58,433 nt of DNA, from NCBI GenBank assembly GCA_020249865.1, contig JADCEV010000032.1, forward strand, positions 1-58,433, read 5' to 3'. A program made the position numbers and the translations under genes. Below, one piece after another: positions 34,138 through 44,890 of the stretch. Under the pieces are notes generated by a model that was given only the letters and a program-made list of their open reading frames with translations, did no database searches and was not told where the DNA came from. This stretch comes from Roseomonas sp. GTDB lineage: Bacteria > Pseudomonadota > Alphaproteobacteria > Acetobacterales > Acetobacteraceae. How positions within the stretch are numbered: position 1 is the first letter of the stretch; each line of letters opens with the position of its first letter.

Positions 34138-35499
34138 ATGACAGACACCGCCGAAACCATCCTGCTGCGCCGCGTATTGGCAACGCCAGAGGCCGCCATC
34201 CCCGAAGCTGCGTGGGATGCGGCGCGCATCTTCCTGCTGGATGGCCTCGCGGTCGGGGTCGCGGGCATGGCACATGCGGCGCGCGCCGGTTTGCTGGCGG
34301 CGGCGCGCGGCTGGGGCGCGGGGGAGGAAGCGAGGCTTTGGGGTGATGGCGCGAAGCTGCCGGCTTCTCAGGCAGCCTTCATGAATGCGTTTCAGGCCCA
34401 TGCGCTGGAATTCGACGCCATCCATGAAGCCGCCGTGGTGCATGCGATGACGCCGACGCTTTCGGCTGCACTTGCAGAATCTGAAAGGCAAGGCCGCCAG
34501 GGCCGCCCCGTGTCTGGCGCGCGCTTCATGGCGGCGGTGATCCTGGGGCTTGATCTGGCCTGCACCATCGGCGCCGCTGCTCGCGGGCCGATGCGCTTCT
34601 TCCGGCCCGCAACTGCAGGAATGTTTGGCGCCTATGGCGCGGTGGCGCGGCTGCGCGGGTTTGATATGGCCACAGCATCGGCGGGCGCGGGGCTTTTGCT
34701 CGGGCAGCTACCGGGCACCATGCAAGCGCATTCGGAAGGGTCCATGGCGCTGCCGGTGCAAATGGGCTTCGCCGCCATGGCCGGGCTGCGCGCGGCGGAC
34801 TTGGCAGCAGCGGGTGCCGCAGGGCCGGCGCAATGGCTGACCGGGCCCTTTGGCTTTTTGAAACTAACGGAACCGGAGCATGATTTGGCGCCGGGTTTGG
34901 CCGCGCTTGGTAGCATGTGGCAGGTGACGCGGCTGGCGCATAAACCCTTTCCCTCGGGCAGGTTGACGCATCCCGCGATTGATGGCGTGCAGCGGCTGAT
35001 GGCGGCGCATCGGTTCAGCGCTGAAGATGTGGCGGCGGTGCGCCTTTATTTGCCGCCACTCGCGATGCGTCTGGTGGGTCGCCCCATCAAGCCGGATCTG
35101 ACCGGCAATTACGCGCGGCTTTGCCTGCCCTATGTGGTGGCGCGCATGCTGCTCTCGGGCAGTGTCGGGCTTGGTGATTTTTCCGATGCCTTGCTGCGCG
35201 ATCCGGCGACACATGCCTTGGCGGCGCGGGTTGCATTGCTCGGTGATGGCAATACCGATGAAAACGCCGTGGTCCCGCAGCGTGTTGAAATCACCTTGCG
35301 CGATGGAAGAACGCTGGATCAGCGCGTCGAAGCCGCCCTGGGCAGCCCGGAAAATCCTCTGCCGCGCGCGGCGCAAATCGCCAAGGTCAGGGCGTGTTTT
35401 GCGGGTATTCTGCCGGAAGACAGGGCCGCAACACTGATGCAAGCGATAGATAGGCTGCATGAAGCACCCGATGCTGCCGCTGCGCTGAAACTTTACTGA
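34138..35499 (+). CDS. MmgE/PrpD family protein
   Basis: A 453-residue MmgE/PrpD protein, related to 2-methylcitrate dehydratase and iminodisuccinate epimerase. Marks: 'IFLLDGLAVGVAGMAHAAR', 'AFMNAFQAHALEFDAIHEAA', 'VHAMTPTLSAALA', 'HAKPFPSGRLTHPAID'-like 'AHKPFPSGRLTHPAIDGVQ' and a final 'VTLRDGRTLDQRVE'-like segment. Earlier in-frame ATGs at 34096 and 34129 exist; the one at 34138 ('MTDTAETILLRRVL') best matches where the fold begins. It is divergent from the gamma-glutamyltransferase and converges exactly on the ABC permease gene (stop codons abut). Substrate not identifiable; no other methylcitrate-cycle gene is close. Confidence 0.85.
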   Translation: MTDTAETILLRRVLATPEAAIPEAAWDAARIFLLDGLAVGVAGMAHAARAGLLAAARGWGAGEEARLWGDGAKLPASQAAFMNAFQAHALEFDAIHEAAVVHAMTPTLSAALAESERQGRQGRPVSGARFMAAVILGLDLACTIGAAARGPMRFFRPATAGMFGAYGAVARLRGFDMATASAGAGLLLGQLPGTMQAHSEGSMALPVQMGFAAMAGLRAADLAAAGAAGPAQWLTGPFGFLKLTEPEHDLAPGLAALGSMWQVTRLAHKPFPSGRLTHPAIDGVQRLMAAHRFSAEDVAAVRLYLPPLAMRLVGRPIKPDLTGNYARLCLPYVVARMLLSGSVGLGDFSDALLRDPATHALAARVALLGDGNTDENAVVPQRVEITLRDGRTLDQRVEAALGSPENPLPRAAQIAKVRACFAGILPEDRAATLMQAIDRLHEAPDAAAALKLY

Positions 35500-37161
35500 T
35501 TATTCCCGCCGCATCATGCGCGTAAGCGCCGCCACTGGCAGCAGCCCCACCAATACAATCAGCACAGCCGCGGTTGATGCCTCGGCCAGTCTTTCATCCG
35601 AGGCCAGATTGTAGACACGCACCGCGAGCGTATCGAGGTCAAAGGGCCGCACGATCAGCGTCGCCGGCAATTCCTTCATGGTATCCACAAAAACCAAAAG
35701 CCCCGCGGTCAGCAGCGCGCCGCGCGCCAGCGGCACCTCAACCTCTCGTACCGCCTGCCCGGGCCGGCGGCCCAAGACGCGCGCCGCATCCGTATAGGAG
35801 GGCTTGAGCCGCGCGAGGCCCGATTCCACCGTGGAAAGCGCCACCGCCAGGAACCGCACCAGATAGGCAAAGACCAGTGCTGCCATGGTGCCCGACAGCA
35901 ACAACCCGGATGAAACGCCAAACCGCGCGCGCAGCCAGGAATCAAGCGCATTGTCGAACAACCCGAACGGCACCAGCACGCCGACCGCAATCACCGAACC
36001 GGGCAGCGCATAGCCAAGCGATGCGACGCGATTGGCGATGCTGCGCGCGGGCGATGGATAAAGCCGCGCCGCCCAGGCCATACCGGCAGCGAGCAGCACC
36101 GCGAGTACGGCGGTAACGCCCGACAGCACCAGGGAATTGCGCGCATAGGGCAGATAGCGCCCTGGGCTGAAGGGATCGCCCGCTTGCACCATCAGCCACA
36201 AAAGCGCGCCAGCCGGGATGACAAAACCGATTACAAGGGGCAGCGCACAGGCAAGCAGCACCATTCCTTCCCGCCAGCCGGAAAGCCGCACCGGGCGCAA
36301 TGCCGGATGGCGGGTTGTGGTTGGGTGAAAGCGCCGCCCGCCGCGCGAAAAATGCTCAAGCGCCAGCAACAGCCCAACACAGCCAAGCAGGGCAACGGCA
36401 AGCTGCGCCGCGGCCGGGCGATTATCCATGCCGAACCAGGCCTCATAAATGCCGGTGGTGAAACTCCGCACCGCGAAATGCTGCACCGTGCCGAAATCAG
36501 CCAGCGTTTCCATCAGCGCGAGCGCTATGCCGGCGGCCAAGGCAGGGCGCGCCAGAGGCAGCGCAACATGCAGGAAGCTGCGCGCCAGTCCGTGGCCGAG
36601 CGTGCGGGATGCCTCAATCAGGCACACGCTTTGCTGCAAGAACGCCGCGCGGCAGAGCATATAAACGTAAGGATAAAGCACCATGGCGAACATGAGCGCC
36701 GCACCTGGCAGGCTCCGGATTTCCGGGAACCAATATTGCCCGAAGGAAAGCCCGGTGGCGGCGCGCAAAGTGCTTTGCACCGGCCCCGCCACATCCAACA
36801 GCCATGTATAGACATAGCCGCAAAGATAGGCCGGCATGGCAATCGGCAGCAGCAAGGCGACTTCCAGAAAGCGCCGTCCGCGAAACTCACAGGCCACCAC
36901 CAGCCAGGCGGTGACGGCGCCCGCACTGCCCGCCATGGCCGCCACCAGCAGGGCCAAAAGCGCGGAAGTGGCCAGCATTTCCGGCAGCGTGGTCGCCAGG
37001 ATATGCCGCCAGACCTCGCCGCCTGGGGCGGCGGCGGTGACCAGCACGGCCAGAATCGGCGTTGCCATGGCGCAGGCAACCAGCAAGGACCCCCAAGCCC
37101 AGGCCGGGCTGCGCCGGCGTACCGGCATGGGGGCTTCAGTGTCAGTGGCGGCGCGGGTCAT
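35500..37161 (-). CDS. Iron-type ABC transporter permease (two fused TM domains)
   Basis: A 553-residue inner-membrane permease with about twelve spans in two similar halves, as in FbpB/AfuB and ThiP. Each half has an EAA-type loop that contacts the ATPase: 'LIEASRTLGHGLARSFLHVA' and 'YTDAARVLGRRPGQAVREVE'. 'FVDTMKELPATLIVRPFDLD' near the C-terminus is strongly typical of ferric-iron (Fbp-type) permeases. The binding protein and ATPase are not in the window, so this is a detached subunit or pairs with genes elsewhere. It lies at the end of a minus-strand run after M20 peptidase and DUF4239. Confidence 0.9.
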   Translation of the reverse strand: MTRAATDTEAPMPVRRRSPAWAWGSLLVACAMATPILAVLVTAAAPGGEVWRHILATTLPEMLATSALLALLVAAMAGSAGAVTAWLVVACEFRGRRFLEVALLLPIAMPAYLCGYVYTWLLDVAGPVQSTLRAATGLSFGQYWFPEIRSLPGAALMFAMVLYPYVYMLCRAAFLQQSVCLIEASRTLGHGLARSFLHVALPLARPALAAGIALALMETLADFGTVQHFAVRSFTTGIYEAWFGMDNRPAAAQLAVALLGCVGLLLALEHFSRGGRRFHPTTTRHPALRPVRLSGWREGMVLLACALPLVIGFVIPAGALLWLMVQAGDPFSPGRYLPYARNSLVLSGVTAVLAVLLAAGMAWAARLYPSPARSIANRVASLGYALPGSVIAVGVLVPFGLFDNALDSWLRARFGVSSGLLLSGTMAALVFAYLVRFLAVALSTVESGLARLKPSYTDAARVLGRRPGQAVREVEVPLARGALLTAGLLVFVDTMKELPATLIVRPFDLDTLAVRVYNLASDERLAEASTAAVLIVLVGLLPVAALTRMMRRE

Positions 37162-37209
37162 GGGCGCCCTTCCCCTATCACGGGCGGCCCCGGCGGGCGA
37201 GGTGCTGGT

Positions 37210-38016
37210 CTATCTTTGGTTCGGGACTGTACCTGGGTTGAAGCCATCCAGCGTCCAGTAATAGGCGGCGGCGCTGGACCGCAGGCTGCCGATGCGCGGC
37301 GCGCTCAAATCCAGGATCACCACAATCACGGATGTCCACATGCCAATCAGCAACACCGAAAGGAAGGGCAGGGAAAGCCCGCGCATGCCCAATTGATAGC
37401 CAAGCGCGCCGATGCTCAGCACCGCAATGCCCATCAGCAGCCAGACCAATTGCTGTGGCATGATTTGGCTGAAGGCAAAGCGTTCGGCGGTTGAACTGTC
37501 AAACACCTCATTCGTGGCGGCCATCAGGGCAGCCGAAATCGCATCCGGCCTTTCGCGCACCATCACCGTGATGTGCTCCCAGATGCGGTTTTGCAGCGCC
37601 GAGGTCTGGTCATTGATCGCGCGCACTACCTCACGATCCGCCGGCGCGCGGATGAAATCGGCGCGGAGCTTCGTGTATTCTTCAAAAAGCTTGGCCACTT
37701 CCTCCCCGCGTGGATGGCCGATGGCCTTGGCGCGCAGCCAGGCCGTGCCAAGCGCATTGGCTTCGGTGAGCGTACCCTGACGCCGTTCTTCAAAGCGCGT
37801 GCTGGCGAAGGAAAGCGTGAGCGCCAACACGAAAGCGAGCAGGCCGAGCATGCCGCCCACCACCACCCCAACCCCTTCGGCCGGTGCGCCACCCTTCACG
37901 GCGGCGCGCCGCCCGAGCCATAATCCGAGCCTTTCTGCCAGCCATTGCACACCAAACAGGAGCAGCCAAAAGGCCAAAAGGCTGAAGGCCAGGACTTCGC
38001 CAAGGATGGTGATCAT
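37210..38016 (-). CDS. DUF4239 (bestrophin-like domain) membrane protein
   Basis: A 268-residue membrane protein with hydrophobic spans near residues 5-22, 50-70, 185-205 and 210-235. The central soluble helices contain 'GTLTEANALGTAWLRAKAIG' and 'LFEEYTKLRADFIRA'. The segment 'LAFVLALTLSFASTRFEERR' followed by 'EANALGTAWLRA' is characteristic of the DUF4239 family, sometimes called bestrophin-like. Function unknown; a channel role is only a fold-level guess. Its ATG overlaps the stop of the M20 peptidase gene (4 bp), so they are co-translated. Confidence 0.8.
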   Translation of the reverse strand: MITILGEVLAFSLLAFWLLLFGVQWLAERLGLWLGRRAAVKGGAPAEGVGVVVGGMLGLLAFVLALTLSFASTRFEERRQGTLTEANALGTAWLRAKAIGHPRGEEVAKLFEEYTKLRADFIRAPADREVVRAINDQTSALQNRIWEHITVMVRERPDAISAALMAATNEVFDSSTAERFAFSQIMPQQLVWLLMGIAVLSIGALGYQLGMRGLSLPFLSVLLIGMWTSVIVVILDLSAPRIGSLRSSAAAYYWTLDGFNPGTVPNQR

Positions 38017-39281
38017 GCGGTGTTCTCCACGCTCAGGAAATCAAACCCGGCCAGGGCATGAATTTGGGCAATGGCTTCCAATTCAGCGACCGAAACCCAT
38101 TCATCCGCACCGCCCATGTTATGCGGGGTTGGACCATAGACCACGGTGGGCAGGCCCGCCATGCGAAACCAGCGCGCATCGGAACCGCCGACGCGCATAT
38201 TCACGGCCACCGGCTCATGCAGCACTTCCTCGGCCACCTGATGGACATGGCGGATGATGGGCAAGGCAGGGTCGGTGTGGTTGGGTTCAAAGCAGCGCAG
38301 CACACGCCAGGTGATGCCGGGCAGCGCATCAAGCGCCTGATGCAAAGCCCCCAGCAACCGGGCGCTAGGTACACCGACCGGCAGGCGGATATCGCAGGCC
38401 GCGCGCGCCGAGGCTGGCACCAGATTGGGTGAGGCGCCGCCCTCAATCCGCCCGATATTCACCGTGACACTGCCAAGCACCGCGGCTTCGCCAGCGCCCG
38501 AGAGCGCTTCACTGATGCCCCGCGCGGCGGCGATGGCGGCCGTGACGGCAGGCGGCGCCTCCGGCGCCATGGCGCGAAGTGCGGCCACCGCATCCAGGGC
38601 AGCGCGCAGCCTATCAATGGCGTTATCGCCCAAATGCACATGCGCGCCGTGGGAGGCGCGGCCCGCAGCCTCAATCTCGATCCAGACAAAGCCCTTTTCG
38701 CCAAAGCGCAGCACGCGCGGGCTGCCGGCATCGCCGATGATGACGCCATCGGCCTGCGCCAGCCCCGGCACATTATCCAGCAGCCATTTGGTGCCAAGCG
38801 GGCCCATGCTTTCCTCATCGCCCGCCAGCGTCAGCAGCGCTTCCCCGCGCCAAGTGTCGCGATGTTCGGCAAGCAAGGCAAAGGCCAGCATGGAAGCGGC
38901 AATGCCACCCTTCATATCGGCCACACCCCGCCCATAAAGCCGGCCATCACGCAGCACGCCGCCCAAGGGGGCCACGGTCCAGGGCAAGGCCTCATTCACC
39001 GGGTAGGTATCGAGATGGCCGTTATAGGCGAGCAAGCGCCCCGGCCCGGCGCCTTTGATGCGCGCCACCAGGTTGGTCACCTGCGGGTCGGTTTCATGCA
39101 GGGAAATCTCCGCCGCAGGGGCCAGGGCGCGGAGCATCTCGGCGGCTTCTGCCGCCACGGCGCGCACATCGCCGGGCGGGTTGGGGGAGGCGATGGCGGT
39201 CAGGCGCTGGGTCAGCGCCACCACCTCGGGCGCGCGGCGGGCGGCGGCGGTGGCGAAAGCGGCGCGGGCGGAGGCATTCAT
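38013..39281 (-). CDS. M20 family metallopeptidase (ArgE/DapE/ACY1 type)
   Basis: A 422-residue zinc peptidase/deacylase. Metal and catalytic residues: '[16 protein letters not shown]' (HxD), '[17 protein letters not shown]' (bridging Asp), '[17 protein letters not shown]' (Glu pair), and '[16 protein letters not shown]' (final His position replaced by Asn-Met-Gly context, 'TPHNMGG' giving the His). A dimerisation lid contains '[14 protein letters not shown]'. The frame extends upstream into non-homologous sequence; the ATG at 39281 starts the fold. The family hydrolyses N-acyl or peptide bonds of small substrates; the exact one is unknown. Confidence 0.87.
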   Translation of the reverse strand: MNASARAAFATAAARRAPEVVALTQRLTAIASPNPPGDVRAVAAEAAEMLRALAPAAEISLHETDPQVTNLVARIKGAGPGRLLAYNGHLDTYPVNEALPWTVAPLGGVLRDGRLYGRGVADMKGGIAASMLAFALLAEHRDTWRGEALLTLAGDEESMGPLGTKWLLDNVPGLAQADGVIIGDAGSPRVLRFGEKGFVWIEIEAAGRASHGAHVHLGDNAIDRLRAALDAVAALRAMAPEAPPAVTAAIAAARGISEALSGAGEAAVLGSVTVNIGRIEGGASPNLVPASARAACDIRLPVGVPSARLLGALHQALDALPGITWRVLRCFEPNHTDPALPIIRHVHQVAEEVLHEPVAVNMRVGGSDARWFRMAGLPTVVYGPTPHNMGGADEWVSVAELEAIAQIHALAGFDFLSVENTA

Positions 39282-39420
39282 AGGGGCTACCCTGCGGGGC
39301 TGCGTAAAAGCTGGCAAGCCGGTAGGTGCTTGCAATATTGGCCCGCGCGGGCATATCCCGCCCCATCGGGTGATGGCCGGGCTGCCGCAGGGGCTGCCTC
39401 GCCCCCCTGGAGAGCCCCCC

Positions 39421-39951
39421 ATGCGCATAGATGCCATTCCCATCGGCAAGGACCCGCCGAATGATGTGAATGTGATCGTTGAAGTCCCAATCGGCGGTGA
39501 GCCCATCAAATACGAGATGGACAAGGCCGCCGGCACGCTTTTCGTGGACCGGTTTCTGCACACCCCCATGCGCTATCCGGGGAATTATGGCTTTGTGCCG
39601 CACACACTTTCCGAAGATGGCGACCCGATTGACGTGCTGGTGGCCAATACCCGCCCCATCGTGCCCGGCGCCGTTTTGAATGTGCGCCCCGTTGGCGTGA
39701 TGAAGATGGAAGATGATGGCGGTGGGGATGAGAAGATCATCGCCGTGCCATCCCCCAAGCTCACCCAGCGCTATGTGCATGTGCATAACCATACGGACCT
39801 GCCCAAGATCACCATTGAGCAGATCCAGCATTTCTTTGAGCATTATAAGGACCTGGAACCCGGCAAATGGGTGAAATTCATCGGCTGGGGCGATGCTGCG
39901 GAGGCGCGCCGGCTGATCCAGGAAGCGATTGAACGGGCCAGAAAGGCCTGA
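39421..39951 (+). CDS. ppa: Inorganic pyrophosphatase (soluble, family I)
   Basis: A 176-residue family I pyrophosphatase. '[19 protein letters not shown]' near the N-terminus, '[20 protein letters not shown]' carrying the signature Asp cluster 'DGDPIDVLV', and '[14 protein letters not shown]' supply the magnesium sites. The ATG follows a GGAGAG site. It hydrolyses PPi in the cytosol, pulling biosynthetic reactions forward. The membrane proton-pumping pyrophosphatase follows 172 bp downstream on the same strand. Confidence 0.95.
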   Translation: MRIDAIPIGKDPPNDVNVIVEVPIGGEPIKYEMDKAAGTLFVDRFLHTPMRYPGNYGFVPHTLSEDGDPIDVLVANTRPIVPGAVLNVRPVGVMKMEDDGGGDEKIIAVPSPKLTQRYVHVHNHTDLPKITIEQIQHFFEHYKDLEPGKWVKFIGWGDAAEARRLIQEAIERARKA

Positions 39952-40060
39952 CTTCGCGCGAAATGGCCGGGTTTTCTGCCAGAAAGCCCTGCCCCCCGTT
40001 GCGCCCCTGCCCTGCCCCTTTTAAGGAAGCGCCCCATCAGGGCCGCTGCGGGAGAGATTC

Positions 40061-40084
40061 CGCGCCGGTCTCCATGCCGGCGCG
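40061..40084 (+). other. 8-bp stem-loop in the ppa-hppA intergenic region
   Basis: CGCGCCGG at 40061-40068 and CCGGCGCG at 40077-40084 are exact complements around an 8-base loop. No T-run follows, so it is not a clear terminator. It lies 40 bp before the hppA start and could be a leader structure, a weak terminator for ppa, or chance in GC-rich DNA. Confidence 0.3.
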
Positions 40085-40123
40085 CGGCGGCCTTAACCGC
40101 GCCACGAAGGGGGAGTCTAAGCC

Positions 40124-42247
40124 TTGCTGACCTTATCGCTGATCCTGGTGATCGCGCTTGGGGCGTTGTCCATCGCCTATGGTGTGATCACTGCCAAGGA
40201 TGTGCTTTCGCGCGATCCCGGTACGCCGCGGATGCAGGAAATTGCTCTTGCCATTCAGGAAGGCGCATCGGCCTATCTGAAGCGGCAATACGGTACCATC
40301 GCCATTGTCGGCGTGGTGCTTTTTGCGCTTGTCGCCTGGCGGCTTGGCTTTGCGGTGGCGATTGGCTTTGCCATCGGCGCCATCCTGTCCGGTGTGGCGG
40401 GCTTCATCGGCATGAATGTTTCGGTGCGCGCCAATCTGCGTACCGCGCAGGCTTCCACGCAGTCCCTCGCCGCCGGCCTTGATGTTGCCTTCAAATCGGG
40501 CGCCATTACGGGGATGCTGGTCGCGGGCCTCGCGCTGCTTGGCGTTGCGGTTTACTTCTTCATCCTGAGCGTGCTGGGCGGTTTCGCGCCCAATAGCCGC
40601 ACGGTGATTGATGCGCTGGTGGCGCTTGGCTTCGGCGCTTCGCTGATTTCGATTTTTGCGCGTCTTGGCGGCGGCATCTTCACCAAGGGTGCGGATGTGG
40701 GCGGCGACATGGTGGGCAAGGTTGAAGCCGGCATCCCCGAGGATGACCCCCGCAACCCCGCGACCATCGCCGATAACGTTGGCGACAATGTGGGCGATTG
40801 CGCCGGCATGGCCGCTGACTTGTTCGAGACCTATGCGGTGACCATGGTCGCCACCATGGTGTTGGCGGCGATCGCCTTCACCGATGCGGGCAATATGGTG
40901 CGCGGCATGATCTATCCGCTCGCGATTGGGGCGGTTTGCGTCGTGACCTCCATCGTCGGCACCTATTTCGTGAAGCTGCCGGCGAATAATTCCATCATGG
41001 GGGCCATGTATCGCGGCTTTATCGTGACGGGCCTGCTTTCCTTGGTGGTGCTGCTGCCGCTGACCTATCTGGTCTTTGGCTTCGGTTCCATGACGGCGGC
41101 GGGCACCAGCTTCACCTCCTTCGACCTGTTCCTGTGCGGCGTGGTCGGCTTGGCGGTGACGGGGCTGATCGTTTGGATCACCGAATACTATACCGGCACG
41201 GGCTTCCGCCCGGTGCAGGCGATTGCCGAAAGCTCGGTCACGGGCCATGGCACGAACGTGATCCGCGGGCTTGCGGTTTCGATGGAAAGCACGGCGGTGC
41301 CGGCGCTGATCATCATCGCGGGTGTGCTGATCACCTATGGCCTGGCGGGGCTTTACGGCATTGCCATTGCGGTGACGACCATGCTGGCGCTGGCCGGTGT
41401 GGTGGTGGCGCTGGATGCCTTTGGCCCGGTGACGGATAACGCGGGCGGCATTGCCGAAATGGCTGGCCTGCCCAAGGAAATCCGCCAAACCACGGATGCG
41501 CTGGATGCGGTTGGCAATACGACCAAGGCGGTCACCAAGGGCTATGCCATTGGTTCAGCCGGTCTTGGCGCGCTGGTACTGTTTGCCGCCTATACGCAGG
41601 ATCTGAACTACTTCGTGCAGAATGCGGCGCAGTATCCGTATTTCCAGGGCGTTGGCACTCTGACCTTCTCGCTTTCCAGCCCCTATGTTGTGGTGGGTCT
41701 GCTGTTCGGCGGCTTGCTGCCTTATCTGTTCGGCGGCATGGCGATGACAGCGGTGGGCCGCGCGGCGATGAGCGTGGTGGAAGAAGTGCGGCGCCAGTTC
41801 AAGGAAAAGCCGGGCATCATGCAGGGCACTGACAAGCCGGATTACGGCCGTGCGGTGGATATGCTGACCAAGGCGGCGATCAAGGAAATGATCATCCCGT
41901 CCATGCTGCCGGTACTTTCCCCGCTGGTGGTGTATTTCGGCATCAATGCCATTGCCGGCAAGGCAGCTGCCTTCGAAGCCTTGGGTGCGATGCTGCTTGG
42001 TGTGATCGTGACCGGCTTCTTCGTTGCGGTTTCCATGACCACCGGTGGTGGCGCCTGGGACAATGCGAAGAAGTACATTGAAGATGGTCACCATGGCGGC
42101 AAGGGCTCTGAGGCCCATAAGGCAGCCGTGACTGGCGATACCGTTGGCGACCCGTACAAGGATACGGCGGGCCCGGCGGTGAACCCGATGATCAAGATCA
42201 CCAACATCGTCGCGCTGCTGCTGCTGGCGATGCTGGCGCATAGCTAA
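40124..42247 (+). CDS. hppA: K+-insensitive proton-translocating pyrophosphatase
   Basis: A 707-residue membrane pyrophosphatase with about 16 spans that couples PPi hydrolysis to proton export. The PPi-binding core is '[20 protein letters not shown]' and '[20 protein letters not shown]', with the second Asp cluster '[16 protein letters not shown]'. The motif '[10 protein letters not shown]' has Lys where potassium-dependent enzymes have Ala, marking the K+-insensitive type. It starts at TTG 40124 with an AAGGGGGAG site 12 bp upstream; no ATG is available near the first span. The C-terminal '[20 protein letters not shown]' is complete. A strong terminator follows. Confidence 0.95.
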   Translation: MLTLSLILVIALGALSIAYGVITAKDVLSRDPGTPRMQEIALAIQEGASAYLKRQYGTIAIVGVVLFALVAWRLGFAVAIGFAIGAILSGVAGFIGMNVSVRANLRTAQASTQSLAAGLDVAFKSGAITGMLVAGLALLGVAVYFFILSVLGGFAPNSRTVIDALVALGFGASLISIFARLGGGIFTKGADVGGDMVGKVEAGIPEDDPRNPATIADNVGDNVGDCAGMAADLFETYAVTMVATMVLAAIAFTDAGNMVRGMIYPLAIGAVCVVTSIVGTYFVKLPANNSIMGAMYRGFIVTGLLSLVVLLPLTYLVFGFGSMTAAGTSFTSFDLFLCGVVGLAVTGLIVWITEYYTGTGFRPVQAIAESSVTGHGTNVIRGLAVSMESTAVPALIIIAGVLITYGLAGLYGIAIAVTTMLALAGVVVALDAFGPVTDNAGGIAEMAGLPKEIRQTTDALDAVGNTTKAVTKGYAIGSAGLGALVLFAAYTQDLNYFVQNAAQYPYFQGVGTLTFSLSSPYVVVGLLFGGLLPYLFGGMAMTAVGRAAMSVVEEVRRQFKEKPGIMQGTDKPDYGRAVDMLTKAAIKEMIIPSMLPVLSPLVVYFGINAIAGKAAAFEALGAMLLGVIVTGFFVAVSMTTGGGAWDNAKKYIEDGHHGGKGSEAHKAAVTGDTVGDPYKDTAGPAVNPMIKITNIVALLLLAMLAHS

Positions 42248-42250
42248 ACT

Positions 42251-42277
42251 TGTTGTGGCGGCACTGCCGCCCCAACA
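42251..42277. other. Inverted repeat directly after hppA
   Basis: TGTTGTGGCGGCA (42251-42263) and TGCCGCCCCAACA (42265-42277) pair with one mismatch around a minimal loop. It abuts the strong terminator and could be a second or back-up hairpin, but lacks its own T-run. Confidence 0.4.
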
Positions 42278-42312
42278 AAAAGCCCAGGAGGCTGAACCTC
42301 CTGGGCTTTTTT
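42277..42312. terminator. Bidirectional rho-independent terminator between hppA and argG
   Basis: An exact 11-bp stem (AGCCCAGGAGG at 42281-42291 with CCTCCTGGGCT at 42297-42307) closes a 5-base loop (CTGAA). It is followed by TTTTT on the plus strand and preceded by AAAA on the left, which gives a T-run for minus-strand transcripts. It sits between the convergent hppA and argG stops and should end both. Confidence 0.9.
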
Positions 42313-42340
42313 GTGCGGGTCAGCTTGGCTTGGAAAGGCT

Positions 42341-43576
42341 TTACAACTGCCCGCCCTTGCGGCCAGCCATGGCGCCAAGGCGCAAACGCAACGCATTCAG
42401 CTTGATGAAGCCCTGCGCATCAAACTGATCATAAGCGCCCTGGTCATCTTCAAACGTCACATGCTTCATGGAATAGAGGCTATTTGGTGATTGCCGCCCG
42501 GTGACGATGGTATTGCCCTTATAGAGCTTCAGCCGCACGGTGCCTGAGACGCTGTGCTGGCTTTCATCAATCAGCGCTTGCAGCATGCGCCGTTCGGGTG
42601 CGAACCAGAAGCCGTTATAGATGAGTTCCGCATAGCGCGGCATCAGGCTGTCTTTCAGATGCGCCGCTTCGCGATCGAGCGTGATGCTTTCCATGGCGCG
42701 ATGCGCGACATACAGAATGGTGCCGCCCGGCGTTTCATAGCAGCCGCGGGATTTCATGCCGACAAAGCGGTTTTCCACCAGATCAAGCCGGCCAATGCCA
42801 TTTTCCTTGCCAAGCGCATTCAGCTTCGTGAGCAAGGTTGCGGGTGACAGGCGTTCACCATTGATGCCAACCGCATCGCCGCGTTCGAATTCAATGGTGA
42901 TATCGGTGGCGCGGTCCGGTGCGTCCATCGGGCTGATGGTGCGCTGCCAGACCATTTCATCCGGCGCATCCCAGGGTTCTTCCAGAATCTTGCCTTCGCT
43001 GCTGCTGTGCAAGAAATTGGCATCCACGCTGAAGGGCGCTTCGCCGCGCTTGTCCTTGGCGATCGGGATCTGGTGTTCTTCCGCGAATTGGATCAAGCGC
43101 GTGCGGCTGGTCAGGTCCCATTCGCGCCAGGGGGCGATCACCTTCACATCGGGCTTCAGCGCGTAATAGCTGAGTTCAAAGCGCACCTGGTCATTGCCCT
43201 TGCCGGTTGCGCCATGTGCCACGGCATCGGCACCCATGGCTTCGGCGATTTCAATCTGGCGCTTGGCGATCAGCGGGCGCGCGATGGAGGTACCCAGCAG
43301 ATACATCCCCTCATACAGCGCATTGGCGCGGAACATGGGAAAGACGAAATCGCGGGTGAATTCCTCGCGCAGATCATCCATGAAAATATTTTCCGGCTTG
43401 ATGCCAAGCAGCAGCGCCTTGTCGCGCGCCGACCCCAATTCCTCACCCTGGCCGAGATCGGCGGTGAAGGTGATGACTTCGCATTTATAGGTGGTTTGCA
43501 GCCATTTCAGGATGACGCTGGTATCCAAGCCGCCCGAATAGGCGAGCACGACCTTCTTCACATCTTTGACGCGCAT
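42341..43576 (-). CDS. argG: Argininosuccinate synthase
   Basis: A 411-residue ATP-dependent ligase joining citrulline and aspartate in arginine synthesis, releasing AMP and PPi. The N-terminal PP-loop is '[20 protein letters not shown]'. Further blocks are '[20 protein letters not shown]', '[20 protein letters not shown]', '[15 protein letters not shown]' and '[20 protein letters not shown]'. The ATG at 43576 ('[10 protein letters not shown]') follows a GGGAAAGATC stretch; the upstream extension was dropped. Full length for the family. argH is not adjacent. Confidence 0.96.
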   Translation of the reverse strand: MRVKDVKKVVLAYSGGLDTSVILKWLQTTYKCEVITFTADLGQGEELGSARDKALLLGIKPENIFMDDLREEFTRDFVFPMFRANALYEGMYLLGTSIARPLIAKRQIEIAEAMGADAVAHGATGKGNDQVRFELSYYALKPDVKVIAPWREWDLTSRTRLIQFAEEHQIPIAKDKRGEAPFSVDANFLHSSSEGKILEEPWDAPDEMVWQRTISPMDAPDRATDITIEFERGDAVGINGERLSPATLLTKLNALGKENGIGRLDLVENRFVGMKSRGCYETPGGTILYVAHRAMESITLDREAAHLKDSLMPRYAELIYNGFWFAPERRMLQALIDESQHSVSGTVRLKLYKGNTIVTGRQSPNSLYSMKHVTFEDDQGAYDQFDAQGFIKLNALRLRLGAMAGRKGGQL

Positions 43577-43701
43577 GATCTTTCCCTTGGGAAGTGCAAG
43601 ATAGGGGGGCGATATGCCCCCCGCGCGCAGCCAGGGCAAGCGGGGCTTGCGGGGGCGTCCCGGCTTCGCGAAAATGCCGGCGCTTGCATGGGGAGTTCGG
43701 C

Positions 43702-44760
43702 ATGGCGGCCTGGAAGGGCCTTGTCGCGGCGGTTGCGGGGCTGATGGGGCTGGCCCTGGCGCCGCTCAGCCATGCTCAGGCGCCGGCCGTGCCCATTCTG
43801 GAAGCCCCGACCATTCTCGGCCTGCCCGAGACCAGCCATCCGAGTGTCCGCCGCTTTCTGAACCTGAATACACCGCGGGTGCTGGCCTTTGGGCCGAATG
43901 GCACCTTTGGCTGGCAGGCGGGCGGGGGCGATGCGGCCTTTGTTGAGCAAACCGCGCTGGCCAATTGCGAAAGACGCGCAGGGCCTGGCGCCTGCACCAT
44001 TGCGCTGCGTGATCTTTCGATCGTGAAGCCAGGGCGGGAATGGGCGCCGAACCCGCCGCCGGAGGGGGTGGCCATCACCTCCGCCCATCACGCGACGCTG
44101 CCGGATGAACGCTTCATCTGGTGGGGACCGGAACAGGCGCGCGGCGTGCTGGTGTTTGGCCATGGGAAGGAAGCGTTGCAGGATTTGCGCGGACGGCAAC
44201 CGCAAAGCTGGACGCGGCATTTCAACAATGCCGGCTTCGATGTCTGGCGTTTTGACCGGGAACCCAATGCCGATAGCGCGCGCCGCGCCGCGGCCTGGTT
44301 GCGCGCGGATTTGGCGGAGCTCCGCCGGCGTGGCTATCGCCAGGTGGTTGTCGCGGGGCAATCGCGCGGTGGTTGGAATGCGCTGATGGTGCTGAACCGC
44401 CCGGGCCTTGCCGATGTGGCAATCGCGATTGCCGCCGCCGCGCATGGGCGCTTGAGCGAGGAAGATAACCGCCTGCACGCGCAGTTGGCGGAGTTGGAGG
44501 CGCTGATGACCGAGGCTGCCGGCGCCAGCCGCGCGAGGCTTGCGGTGGCGGATTTTCGTGATGATCCTTTCATGGCGGAACCGGATCGGCGCGCCGAGAT
44601 TTTGCGGCGCCAGCGGGAGCGTTTCGCCGCGCTATTGTTGATTGACCGGCCTGAGGGTGTGACCGGCCATGGCGCAGGCGGCACCACGGCCTTCAATGAT
44701 CGTTACGGGGCGTGTCTGCTGCGCTTCGCAACCGCGCCGCGCCCGCCGGCGATTTGTTGA
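43702..44760 (+). CDS. Secreted alpha/beta-hydrolase-like protein with N-terminal Cys-pair domain (tandem copy 1)
   Basis: A 352-residue exported protein. The signal peptide '[20 protein letters not shown]' is cleaved near residue 26. The N-terminal part has '[20 protein letters not shown]' and '[19 protein letters not shown]', with Cys89 and Cys98 spaced as in DUF4189-like secreted domains. The second half has a hydrolase nucleophile elbow '[16 protein letters not shown]' with Ser221, and '[18 protein letters not shown]'. It ends '[18 protein letters not shown]', adding a terminal Cys, so two disulfides are plausible. A GGGGAG site precedes the ATG. The next gene is a clear paralog 130 bp downstream. 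No family recognised for the full architecture; activity is inferred from the elbow only. Confidence 0.75.
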   Translation: MAAWKGLVAAVAGLMGLALAPLSHAQAPAVPILEAPTILGLPETSHPSVRRFLNLNTPRVLAFGPNGTFGWQAGGGDAAFVEQTALANCERRAGPGACTIALRDLSIVKPGREWAPNPPPEGVAITSAHHATLPDERFIWWGPEQARGVLVFGHGKEALQDLRGRQPQSWTRHFNNAGFDVWRFDREPNADSARRAAAWLRADLAELRRRGYRQVVVAGQSRGGWNALMVLNRPGLADVAIAIAAAAHGRLSEEDNRLHAQLAELEALMTEAAGASRARLAVADFRDDPFMAEPDRRAEILRRQRERFAALLLIDRPEGVTGHGAGGTTAFNDRYGACLLRFATAPRPPAIC

Positions 44761-44890
44761 GGCCGGGATCAATCTTCCGTTTCATCTGATATGGTCCGGT
44801 TGCGCTGCTTGTTCTGCGCAATGAACGCTTGCCCGCGACCTGGTGTTTGTTGCAGTCTGCTGTGCAAATCATGCATTTCCTGGGGGAAAC

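Noticed and set aside
40133-41488. Minus-strand frame of about 450 codons opposite hppA
   Set aside because: Antisense to a highly conserved pyrophosphatase; charged, His/Arg-rich shadow sequence.
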